DNA of 64,000 bases from Rosa chinensis (Eukaryota; Streptophyta; Magnoliopsida; Rosales; Rosaceae), in the NCBI RefSeq assembly GCF_002994745.2, contig NC_037093.1:50572384-50636383 (forward strand), written 5' to 3'. Shown in pieces: positions 1-10,424 of the stretch. Within the stretch, counting starts at the first letter, position 1. Every line of letters starts with the position of its first letter. Position numbers and translations under genes: made by a program. The notes beneath the pieces are model-generated. The model saw only the letters and a list, made by a program, of their open reading frames with translations, had not been told where the DNA came from and made no database searches.

Positions 1-48
<48 letters not shown>
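1..48. repeat. (TG)n microsatellite
   Basis: An uninterrupted TG dinucleotide run opens the window and probably continues to the left. No function is inferred. Confidence 0.97.
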
Positions 49-53
<5 letters not shown>

Positions 54-2969
54 CAAGGATTGCAAGTAATGTATCAATCCTAGTATACGAGTGTTGTAGT
101 GTTTGAATCCTAATGCACGAGTGAAATCAAACTTACTGATAAACTGATGAAACAAGTAATAAAGCAGAATAGAAGAGGAGACTATTAACTTGATTTGCTT
201 ATTGTGGCTTGCAAATGCAATGGAGTAAAGACATATTTTTCCCCTGCCCTTGTGCTTTTAGTTCAGTGGGCGTCCATCTTCTAGAATACAACAATCAATT
301 ATCCAAAATTAAAGTAGCTCTTTGTATGAACTTAACCTTTGAAGTTTCAATTTCAGACCAAATGAATAAAAGAAAGGGAGTGAAATCACACTCCTAGTTT
401 TACAGTCCACACGATATCATTCTCCTAAAAGAACTAATAGTAAAAAAATTGAGAGAGAAAACCTTGAGAACGCAGTGGTCAATCGTGCCTGTCCAGCTCC
501 ACCTAGGCGCTAGCGCTAGCTTATGGCCTCACTAGCGTGCGTCAAGTTCGACGGGTTGTTGGTGTAGATGAGTGGAAATTGGAAATGAGAGGGCTCTTTT
601 TTCCTTGGTTTCAGTTGATGGTGGCGTCTGCACAGACATAGGGTTCACGGCTGAAGGTGGTGACTGATCGGATCTGTTATGATCTAGTCACAGGCATCGG
701 TTCTGTGCCCGGGGTTCGCACCCCTCTTGATGGGTTGGTCAGTTGTTGGATCCAATCGAATCTTGCAGCAATCCCTTTGGAGAGTGGTTGTGGACTGGAT
801 TCGATCCATACAGCAGAGGGCAATTGAGGGTTTCAGTTTGGGCCCTCATGGTTTGGGCTTCTAATTGATAACAGTGTTCTGATGGCCGTTGGGATCCAAA
901 TGTGGCTGTTGTGCGACAGCCTTAGAGACTCGATGGGGTGGCTAGACCGTTTGTGCACAAATTGTAGTGAGTTAGGATTATTGGCTGGACCCTTTTGGCC
1001 TGAGTCCAAGATGGTTTATTTTTTCTGTTCATGTTATTAGTTATTTTTATATTTTCTTGTTAGTAGTTGAGTTAATAAGTTGCTATCATATTTTGGTAGG
1101 ATGATGTGTGCTTAGTCCCGATCTATGCATCTTGTCTGCTCTAGGTAGGCAGTGATTTCCTTGTATTGGCAAATTATAGCAAACTCTTAGTAGCAGTAAC
1201 GTGTCTGCTTTAGGTAAGCAGCAAGTTCCTTACTTGGTCAAATGGTCGCAGTCTCCATGTGGCAGTGTGAAAGTAAGTCTCACTGATTTTATATTTCGGT
1301 GGCAACATATGGGGAAACCAGTGCTATTTGTAATGATGTTTCTTCTTAATAGAGTTATTTTTCTAGTATGTCACTACATTTGTAAAGCGAATGAAGTAGT
1401 CAGTAAAGCACTTTTCGCTAGTTAGTGCTTGCTAGAATACATTGTTTTAGTCGAGACTCATGTTATCATCTCAAGAAGTTCTCTTGATGCATATTGCAAT
1501 CGGGGTTTAAATACCATGTCCGCCCATGCATTCTACAGTTTCACTAATTAAGGGCAAGACTTGAGAACAGCCACACCGACTCTTACTAAAAAAAAAAATA
1601 AAAAAAACACTGATAGTTGATAAATGAGAGCGTAGAATACACTTAATGGAGTATATAAGACGTTGTATTTATTGGAGTATATATACGGCATAAGTCTATT
1701 GGACTTTTGTTTGGCAAGGTGAGAATTTCAGGGTCAGTGATGATATGCTTCTGTGGGCCCTCACTGAATCTACTAACACTACTTTGTACTCTGCTATGCA
1801 CCAACAGGAGGGTTTGAAATTTCAAAATTTCCAATATCACTCATCTTATTTCAATAGGGAGCCATTCTGATGAGGACCACTAAAATGAGGACTAGTTGAG
1901 GACTAGTTGAGAACTTTCTAATCAATGATTTGAGAGACCCACTTTTCGATTACATTACAGCAAATCAACTATTAGATGTTTATGTATGCATGAGTAGATC
2001 ACTTCTAAAATTTTTCTTCCAAATTGTTAATCGTTAAGGTACCGAACTAGATTAAATCAATGAACGAATGAAATTTGTCAAACATGAACCGTTCATGTTC
2101 ATACCTGATAAATCATGATTCTGAATGTTTTAACGATTTTCAATTTGGTTGAAAAATTGCATAAATGATCTACACATAAATATATAAACTTTTAACGGTT
2201 GATTTATAGAAATGTGATCAAAAAATGCATCTAACACAAAAATCCTCAATTAGTACTCATTAGAAAGGATCCCTTCAAAATCAAGTGTGTGTATTCACAA
2301 CGAACATTTTCTCGTTCTTCTAGCTAGTAAAATTAACTTGGGGGAAAAGGTATCTGTTTGCTAGGTTCTACACTGATCACTCTAAAAGATAATATTTCTG
2401 CATTCAATTAACTACTTATTCGTTTTGCAATGACGAAAGTCATCTGATTAACTACTTATTTGCTCCCAGAAAGAGTGTCATCCACACCATCCCTACCCAA
2501 TAATTTGTAATAATGTTTGAGCAGCTCACTGTGCCTTGATCCTCAAAATGGTGGATGACACAATTCCATAAAAGTCATCCTCTCTAAGTAAAAAACTTCA
2601 CACCCAATATACAGAGAACGAGCGAGAAACTTAGGCTAAGATGAAGGAACACACTTGTATGTGTTTGATCTCAGACATACAGGTCTACCTTTGAGATCCA
2701 CAGTCTTGTCTCGTGTGTGATCTTCTGTTCCAAGAAATTCATGTGAGCAACTAGTATGACATTTTATAAGTAACCAAACGATTAGCAATTTGGAAGAAAA
2801 TGTTCATTGATTTAATATAGTGGTACACCCTTGTACACACTATCCGTGGTAAAAGAATAAAGGGTTTTATTAAGCTGTACTATAAATGGTTTGTAAATTT
2901 AATCTCCTTAGCCACACTTCAGATATAGAACAGAAAATTAGGAAGAGAAGTAGAAGATGACAATACCAC
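49..2969. other. gene-free stretch with degenerate repeats
   Basis: No convincing coding region is visible. About 480-1440 is GC-richer and reads like decayed retroelement DNA: a motif like tctgctctaggtaggcag at about 1136 recurs in altered form at about 1203. About 1860-2280 is AT-rich with many short stops in all frames. Short open frames here have no recognisable domain and are taken as chance. Confidence 0.5.
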
Positions 2970-2973
2970 CAAC

Positions 2974-3270
2974 GTGTAAGCTATTCATCATAAAAACTCC
3001 AAGTTAGATAGTAACACTAATGTAAGACCTAAATTGTCTCCAAACTAACTCATATCTATGAAAGTACAAGCTCGCTGGAAGTTTTCAGGGAGCACAAATC
3101 GATCAATCAATGACAATTTACTGCATGAGGAGATCTCGATAGTGTAAGCTATTCATCACAATAACTCCATATTGTCTCCAAGCTAACTCTTATCTATATG
3201 AAAAGTACAATCTCGCTAGAAGTTTTCAAGGAACACAGAGAATATTTAGTGCGTGAGGAGATCTCGATAG
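2974..3270. repeat. imperfect tandem duplication
   Basis: A segment starting gtgtaagctattcatca and ending gaggagatctcgatag occurs twice head to tail (2974-3142 and 3142-3270). The second copy is shorter through internal deletions. The start and end motifs match almost exactly, so this is a local tandem duplication. It lies just beyond the downstream end of the F-box pseudogene. Confidence 0.75.
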
Positions 3271-3589
3271 ATGCTGAAATACTCCACGATACCTTCTTCA
3301 TTCGACACCCAACCATTAGGCTGAACTCGTATCCTCTTTTGTATTCCGGAATCCCTCAAGTAAACTGTGACTCAAATCTGATATGGAGAGGTTGAAGACC
3401 TCACCATTACAAAATCATCATAGTGATTTGAAACTGGTTCTGGAAACCCAAAGCCTAAGTCCATATCTTATGCAATGAATTCGACATCAATTGTCTCACT
3501 TATCCACTGATCAATCCAATAATCAATAAGAGTCCACATACCAACTGTCCAAGGGTCGAATAAAACAACGATAATAGCTAATCTCCCCC

Positions 3590-4141
3590 TATTTCAGTGA
3601 GGCTCCCGAGGATGTGACCCTCATGAGGCAGAGGAGAATCCATCAGTCTAACCTCTTCATTGTCGACCGCAAATGCAACAATTAACTTTTCTTGCTTAAA
3701 CAACTAGTGGATAAATCCCTCAAGTTGAACACACACATCAGCAGCAAAAAATATCCCACTTGTTGTCATACTCCAAGTCCAAGGGTCAGTCACTCTTTTC
3801 GACACTTCACTTTCACCAGTCCATGTAACATTTTCTCTCACAATCCTTATTTTCATTGTGCATTCTCTTTCATCATCTCCAATACTCCTCCATTGGATCC
3901 CCAAAACCTTGTACACACTATCCGTGTTACACCCTAGAAAATAGCTTATCATAAAAATGTTATTTGGGACCATATGAGGGACAGCGGGGAGAGGAAGTAG
4001 CAAATTCCTTGGTGGATAAAATAGTCATACACGGTCATTATTCACATGCAAACTATCAGAAGCACTCGCAAAAAGGAATAAACCACCAGCACACTGACCC
4101 ACATAACACATATCAAAACTGTCATCCAGATAAAACATGAT
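3590..4141 (-). pseudogene. F-box protein (F-box-associated domain) pseudogene
   Basis: On the minus strand, overlapping frames give pieces typical of the C-terminal domain of plant F-box proteins. From about 4110 comes a CAGGLFLFASASDS stretch (the usual 'C.GLL' strand), then a stop. From about 4012 comes NLLLPLPAVPHMVPNN followed by YKVLGI, matching the 'NP.T...LP...YKV' pattern. Past an in-frame TAG near 3705 the same frame continues with LIVAFAVDNEEVRLMDSPLP, the usual strand of this domain. Such proteins are substrate receptors of SCF ubiquitin ligases. Stops and frame changes, and no F-box start, mark this as dead. The exact family is not resolved. Confidence 0.6.
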
Positions 4142-4649
4142 CAGAGGCGTAGCCAAAACTGTGGTTGATGGGTTACCACGATCAATAGGTCAAACAAAAA
4201 ATCTTTTCTCAGTTAAACTACACATGCTGAAAACCAGGAAGGAATTAGCTTCTCTAGCCATTGATCCATCATCCTCTTGAAAAAGTGATGGATCATTTGG
4301 AAATGGGAATGGTGTGTTGTTTAACCCTGATTAGCTGATAGGTGATGCTATAATGAAAGAGCAGAACTCATCCCTACAAGCCTCTTATAACATATATTCA
4401 AAATTCTGTCACATTTAAAAGGTTTTATGTAAGTCAATCTAGATTCTAGAACAAGGAAGCACCAAAATGAACTAGTTAGAACATATATCACCTCTGTTGA
4501 CTCGGTTTGCATACCCAATTTTGCATGTAAAGTAAAACATGTGTAGTCATCGTTTGTGACTAACTTTATCACTTCTTCAGGCTCTTCCAACTCTTCTAAC
4601 TAAATTTGGCCACTGCCATATATAAAGAGGTTAACAGTTCATATGAAAA
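4142..4649. other. no recognised gene; possible upstream remains of F-box pseudogene
   Basis: The minus strand holds an 80-codon open frame (4348-4590) beginning MEEPEEVIKLVTNDD. It has no domain I recognise. It may be decayed upstream sequence of the F-box pseudogene, but I cannot show this. Confidence 0.3.
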
Positions 4650-5265
4650 GGTTTCCATGATATTTTTCAGACGCCACAACCAACGTCGTCTCTATTGGTG
4701 CCGTCTTAATTTGGTCTCAAATTGTGATAACGTTTGAAAAACGTAACCTTTCAATGAAATTTGCTAAACGTTATAGACCTTCTTCTAATGACGTTTTGAA
4801 ATAGTCATGGTAAACATTTTAATGGCATTTGCAAACTCCATGTTAAGATATTCAATGAGGTTTACTAAATGCCATACAATTATTTCCATGATGTTTTTCC
4901 ATGAAGACAACAGAGATAGACGATGGAGAGAATGGAGAGAGACTTCACAGTGAGAAGGAGAGATTCAGATGAAAGTAGAGAGAACAGAGTTTTTTTTCGG
5001 GTAGATGATTTTTTTTTCTGGCCAAGGTGTCTTTCATAGAATAGAGAGAGTTCAAAAAAAAAAAAAAGTGACTATATCGAAATGAAAATTTGGATGCGGG
5101 GTCTTCAAAATTTGGGCCAAATTTTGATTATAACCTTTATGAAATGCCATGGCCTGTTTTAGAATCAAAGACACTTAACAAACATTATAAAAAATAATAA
5201 AAAATCATGACATTTCCTAAACGCCATGGCCCATTTCAATCATGACATTTCCTAAACGTAATGGT

Positions 5266-5428
5266 TGGAAGACCTCACCATTACAAAATCATCAAGTGAT
5301 TTGAAACTGGTTATGGAGCCCCAGAGCCTAAGTACATATCTTGTGCAATGAACTCGACATCAATTGTCTCATGTATCCGCTAATCGGTCCAATAATCAAT
5401 AAGAGTCCACATACCAACTATCCAAGGC
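5266..5428. repeat. second copy of 3397-3565 (F-box pseudogene flank)
   Basis: About 163 bp here match 3397-3565 in the same orientation at roughly nine bases in ten, from gaagacctcaccattacaaa through gagtccacataccaact. The copy is surrounded by the transposon's subterminal repeats. It therefore looks like host pseudogene DNA copied into the CACTA-like element. Confidence 0.8.
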
Positions 5429-5554
5429 ACTTAATAAACGTTATAAAAGAGTAAAACAACTCCATGTCCAAGGCACATACCAATAAGAGTAAAACAACGA
5501 TAGTAGCTTTATGAAACGCCATGGCCTGTTTTAGAATCAAAGACACTTAACAAA

Positions 5555-6004
5555 TGGAGGTAATGGCGGTTATTAAGGCAATTGAGCTTGCTTGGGTGAG
5601 AGATTGGAATTATGTTTGGTTAGAGGTGGATTCTCAAATTGTGCTAGACCTTCTTCGTTCTCCCATGTTAGCTCCTTGGCAGCTTCGTGTGCGGTGGAAA
5701 AATTGTCTGCAACAGATTTCAATGATGCACTTTCACTCCTCACATATTTATCTGGAAGGAAATCAAGTAGCTGATGCCCTTGCAGGTTTTGGCACATCAT
5801 CTTCTAGTATGACTTGGTGGGACACGCCTCCGGATTTTGTTCATTCACTTTATAATAGAGATAGGTCTGGACTTCCTAATTTTCGTTTTCGATAGTTTGG
5901 GTTTCACTTTTTGTATGAGAGGTTTTGGTGTTTGTCCCCCTCTCCTTTTTATCTTCTTCAATAAATAACCTCGTTCTTACGAGGCTTAAACCAAAAAAAA
6001 AAAA
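5555..6004 (+). mobile_element. 5'-truncated LINE 3' end with RNase H domain
   Basis: The open frame 5554-5895 encodes an RNase H-like domain of the type at the C-terminus of plant LINE reverse transcriptases. It has AIELAW and the acidic strand VWLEVDSQIVLDLL, and ends with EGNQVADALAGFG, where the last catalytic Asp sits. A 3' tail follows with AATAAA-like sequence and a poly-A run (about 5992-6007). A near-perfect 16-bp target duplication flanks it: aaagacacttaacaaa at 5539-5554 and aaagacactaaacaaa at 6005-6020. It is a dead-on-arrival LINE insertion inside the CACTA-like element. Confidence 0.85.
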
Positions 6005-6380
6005 AAAGACACTAAACAAACGTTTAAAAAAAAAAATCATGACATTTCCTAAGCGCCATGGCCCATTTCAATCACGGCACTTATCAAAAGTCATGAAAAT
6101 ATTTTTCATGACGTTTTTCAAACGCCATGACCCATTGTCATTCGCGGCATTTAACAAATATCATGGAAACATTTTTCATGACTTTTGAAAAATGTCATAA
6201 GAGTGATGACAATTAAAAACGTCATCAAATAGTAAGACTTACAATGATGTTTCAAAAACGTCATAAACTTGAGACGAAATTTTGATCCATGACTGTTTCA
6301 TTAGAAAACGTCTTAGAAAGGGTAATGAATGACATTTTTGAGCAAATTTCATTTAAACATTGTCATTAAAAGTCATATTT

Positions 6381-6635
6381 CTAGTACTGGGGTAGACCCC
6401 TGAACATCTTCTGGAGTTCCTCAATCGAACCGAGCAGTGGAACCTCCACAACCCAAGTGTTTGCTTTCACAGCCATAGTCATGACCTCAGTGTAAGCTGC
6501 CATGCATATTTTATAGCACTCCTGCATTTCTAGAAACTTGGGCAGTCCTCCCTTTGGCTTCTTGATTCCATTCAAAGACGAGCCCTCATATAACTCGACA
6601 ATGATAGTGTTATTAGTATACGTGGAAACCCTTTA
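6381..6635 (-). other. orphan ORF, possible captured or relic exon
   Basis: The minus frame is open from about 6635 to the stop at 6381. It reads VSTYTNNTIIVELYEGSS at the start, passes through KGGLPKFLEMQECYKI, and ends IEELQKMFRGLPQY. The composition is protein-like (amphipathic, low in Ser/Leu bias) and there is an AG just upstream (about 6638) that could be a splice acceptor. I do not recognise the family. It abuts the end of the CACTA-like element, so it may be a captured host exon or the remains of a deleted gene. Confidence 0.35.
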
Positions 6636-6639
6636 GCCC

Positions 6640-9600
6640 CATTTCGATTGATAACACATACAAGAAAGTTCATTCGAGCAATTCCACATCAAGACCAATC
6701 AATGCAAACACCCGCAACTCCAAAATCAAACACCAAGAACTCAAAATTAAAGTGCAGCACTCAACGCAACAATGACTATCATTTGGTTTCGAGAAAAATA
6801 ATCACATAGAAAAAAATTCATCAGAAAGTGAGAAGAGTAGTCATACCACCGGTTCCATTTTCATCTTGGGATTTGTAGCAGTTGAGTTTCAAACCCAAAT
6901 GGGTCATGCATGTACCTAAAAAGAAATCAAGTAGACTTGGATTCAAGAAACCCTAAACCAATGTGATGAATCAAATTGAATACGAGTATGGTAAACATGG
7001 TGTATGATTCTGAGTCTCGCAGAGTTGTTTGACCCTTGGTCAGAGTTAGAAAGTGGAGAAAATGAGAGTACCTCAAGGAGAAAAAACCTGACCTTTCTTT
7101 TGTATGTTTGGCTACCAGATGGGCACGCGTGACGCACGTGACGGGCATATTGAGCGGGAAGAAGGGAAAGTGATCGAGCATCCAGCTCATTTTAACTACT
7201 AGGCTACTATCCTCCTACCTACGCTGTGCGACAATGCATGTAAGAAGAAAATATTATATGAAAAAATAAAAATAATTTTTTTAGTTTTCTTAATCAAAAA
7301 AAAAAAATTGAGAGAATATCTTTAGTTTCAACCAAATAGTAAAAAGATTGTGACTCTTCACGATGACTTAATAGTTGTAAGAAAATGTACAAAAACTATT
7401 GATAGACCGAAATTTAATGTAACGGAAAAGGGGGAGTATAAAAATATTTTAAAATATCATATGTGTGTGTGTGTGTGTGTGAGCCCCTGAAAAATATTGA
7501 ATTGGGAGTGCAATCAGTCGAGATTGAGTTTATTGGTCTCGATAATTATTTTAAGACTCGGGAATAATTTTTGAATGTTTTCACAAAGTGAAGTATTCAA
7601 TACTAAAGTACGTGACGCGTTGAGTCTGTAACAATTTTCGGTGAATTTTTCAAAAACCTGAGCTTAATTTTTTTTTTTTTGAAAGGGAAAAAAGGCGTGA
7701 GCTTAATTTTATGAATTTGGGAAGTTTTGAGATTTTAGAAAATATTAATTGGAGAAGGAAATAAAGATCGGTGCGATCTTAGCCATCCATTCAGCCACCG
7801 GATCATCTAAGCCGTCGAAAACAATTATATTTCGGGGTATAAGTAACCACTGATCGAGCTAACGCTCCAGATCGTTCCATAGGGAGATCAGAACTCGAGA
7901 CCCGGAACCCGCAAAGAAGGTCCGGCCGGAACTTCACCGTCCGGCCATATCATGGCGGCGCACCTGCACCATTCCCTTCGTCTCGTCGTCGCCGTCACGT
8001 GCATGGTCACCACTTGGTCATTCGTCTACCGTGGAGAGATAATCGACGCCGGAAAGTCGTAGCCGCTTGACGGTTTCTGGACAAATTCCGGCAGCTCCGG
8101 CGACGGGTTGAGCTGCATGTGGTATGAAACTAACTCTTCTCGTCATGCTCTACATGATTATGTAATTGGTTTTCAAATTCGGTTGAGTTTGATGATTTGG
8201 GCTTCTGTTCTTGATCTAGTTTGATCACAAGGTTAGTTGGAAGTTGTTTGAGAGTTCTGGGGATTTACTTGTGTAGTTAGCTGCTGGAAATTGATTCCCA
8301 GTGTTTACATGCTTACTGTAAATCATGTTATGAGAACGATGAATTGGACCTAGTATCATTCTTGGATACTAGTTATAAATTGTGGAATGGGTTTATGGAT
8401 ATATGCTTGTTGTTGGTTCTATTGAATTTTGATCGGTTGTGCTGGGATTAGCATGTTGATTAGCTTTTGTGTTGAACTGGAAAGTATGACAATTTGGTCG
8501 AGGAAATGCTACATGAATGACCTACGAGAATTGGTGTAGGCCATCTTCTTTTTCATCAAATCCCAATTCCCTTCCTTTGGTCTAACACCTCAAATCCTAA
8601 TAAAACCCCAAATTTTGGGTCGCCTGAGATCCGAGTCGGGATTCCCTTAGATACGGTCAATGATGAATGAATTATGGATCATATGTTTATTTTTTGGGTG
8701 AAATTGTGGATCATATGTTATGTTCATGGTTTGAAATTGATGCAATTTGAACTGACAACACACACACATGTATATGCGGGTGTTGAAACCTCTGAGAGAG
8801 CAAAAATGGAAGAAGCTGAACGCAGGCAAAAGGTGATACGTACTGTGGAAGGGATAAGGGAATCTGAGCGCAAGAAGAAGGAGAAAGGTGATGAGATGTT
8901 CAGCCAAAGTTTCTATGCTCAGGAGAAAAGAGTTGCCGCCCTCACCCGAGACCTGACGAATAATTTAGACCCCGTTAGTTGATAATCCAAGAATAACAAG
9001 CATGTTATCATAATTGCTATTATGTTTGCAACCCTAAAAATCTACTATTGTAAGCAAATTTGGAGTCTATGTGGTTATCATTGTCTTATATCTTCGGACT
9101 TCTATTAGCCGAGTACCCTCTGCCTATCTTTCATTGTTTGCTTGCTGCCTCATTGCTCTCCCCATTTTTCCCAAGTTCTCATCCCCACTTTATCACTAAT
9201 AATTTCTTTTAGAAATCGAAGAATAACTAGCTGGGAGAGGGGAAAAGTAACTAGAGAGCTGAGATCTAGAGCAAATTCTTTGTTCTCTATGTTCCAGTTT
9301 ACACGCATTGATTTATTGTGGTTTTGAATCACTTGTGTACTCCTTAATCTATATAAGTCTAATGGAATCTGATGTCCAATTACACTGCACCTGAATCATT
9401 TTCAGCGACTCTTTTGAAATCAATACTCCATTGCCTGATAATCAAAACTTCCTAGGATGCCAGTCACTACTCGATTGATCTTAAGAGTGTAAAAAGTGGT
9501 GCATAGTGAACTTCAAATGAAATCATCAAATTTGCATCCTTACAAACGAGTTTAGATTAAGAGTTGCAAAAATGGAGGCAATTCACTTGATGACCATACA

Positions 9601-10118
9601 AACTAGCATCAAATTTACAGACATCAAAAGAAGTAGAGAGTTTAGGGAGAGATTAACTAAACTAGCAGGGCATGTAAATGAGCCCCAAAGCTATGGCTAG
9701 TGATGGAAAACTCCTCCCTAAAGATCTCCTTGAACATTCCTTGATGGTAATGGATGAACCTTGTTGGTGTGGGAGATGTTGATGGAAATTAAAGATGATG
9801 CTCTTTGGCTAAATTGAATGAGTATCTGAGCTAGGTGGTGATGTTATGATGGTGGCAAAATTTAAATCTTCACATGGGTGATTGTTACCCAATTCAGAAT
9901 ATGACGACTATAGTGAAGCTAAATTTTTTATTTAGGTTCTTGTCCTTTATACGGGATCTTTAAAAATATATATATATTTATGACGGTGAAGAGAGATGGA
10001 GTTCGATGAAGAGAGAACAAGCAGCCGCAGAAGACGATAAAAAAAATGAACCGAGTACATGAGGAAAGAGATGGAGATGTATTAATGAGTTTTGGCTAAA
10101 AATGGAAAAAAAATTGGT
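6640..10118. other. gene-poor stretch with repeats
   Basis: About 7462-7482 is a TG run. About 7480-8170 resembles 18700-19210: an AT-rich part with a 'cc(t/c)gagct' motif, then a GC-rich part ending near catg(t/a)ggtatgaaa and ctct(a)c(a/g)t. They look like two copies of one old repeat, possibly LTR-derived. A 36-codon open frame starts at 7952. The plus frame 8674-8982 encodes a charged helical stretch (REDs like ERAKMEEAERRQKV, then EKRVAALTRDL) with no known domain and an equally long frame opposite. The rest shows nothing. Confidence 0.4.
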
Positions 10119-10213
10119 TGGGGTGAGAAAGGCTCGAACTCTCGACCTCAGGATCACTCACAAAATTTCTTTAGCTATGAGACCTACGCGCTAGCCAACT
10201 GCGCCACCACCCC
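10119..10213 (-). tRNA. elongator tRNA-Met (CAT) with 21-nt intron
   Basis: The minus strand reads GGGGTGGTGGCGCAGTTGG at the 5' end, with an A box (GGCGCAGTTGGCTAGCGC), anticodon loop CTCATAA once spliced, B box GAGTTCGAGCC and acceptor end CACCCCA. It matches the plant elongator tRNA-Met, which normally carries an intron one base after the anticodon. Here a 21-nt intron (GCTAAAG...GAGTG) is removed to give a 74-nt tRNA. The T stem has one G-T wobble. It lies about 210 bp upstream of the RNA-binding protein gene, on the opposite strand. Confidence 0.93.
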
Positions 10214-10287
10214 GTGCCGGTCACTCTCAGCAAACACGTTTAATTCTACGAAACAATCTGAGCATCCCCATAGCTATATTCCCTTCC

Positions 10288-10326
10288 CACGTGCCCAATT
10301 CGGTGTCGTTTTCAAACAAACCCTAG
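10288..10326 (+). promoter_or_regulatory. G-box and telo-box upstream of RNA-binding protein gene
   Basis: A CACGTG G-box core (10288-10293, in CCCACGTGCC) and a telo-box, AAACCCTAG (10318-10326), lie 100-140 bp before the start codon, followed by a CT-rich leader. Telo-boxes are known in promoters and leaders of plant genes for translation and RNA metabolism. The regulatory role is inferred. Confidence 0.5.
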
Positions 10327-10424
10327 GCTCTAGCCCTTCCCTCCTCCTCCTCTCTCTCTTCCTCGCTCTCATTCTCAGAGGTGTGTGCACTCCCCGCAGA
10401 GAGAGAGAGAGAGAGTGAGGCACC

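Larger units (their letters stand above)
4650..6390. mobile_element. degenerate CACTA-like DNA transposon with subterminal repeats
   Basis: This stretch is filled with variants of a short unit, catgacgttttcaaacgccatg-like, in both orientations (for example about 4653, 4770, 4889, 5145, 5207, 5235, 6040, 6106, 6163, 6226 and 6284). It ends at ttctagtactgg (about 6380-6391), whose complement, CCAGTACTAGAAAT, resembles a CACTA-type terminus. Clustered subterminal repeats are a hallmark of En/Spm (CACTA) elements. No transposase frame is visible and the left end is not sharply defined, so this is taken as a non-autonomous relic. A LINE fragment and a copy of F-box pseudogene DNA lie inside it. 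Confidence 0.45.

Noticed and set aside
8674..8982. Charged 102-codon frame as a gene
   Set aside because: No recognisable domain, no clear splice partners, and an 86-codon frame on the other strand; left as a note only.
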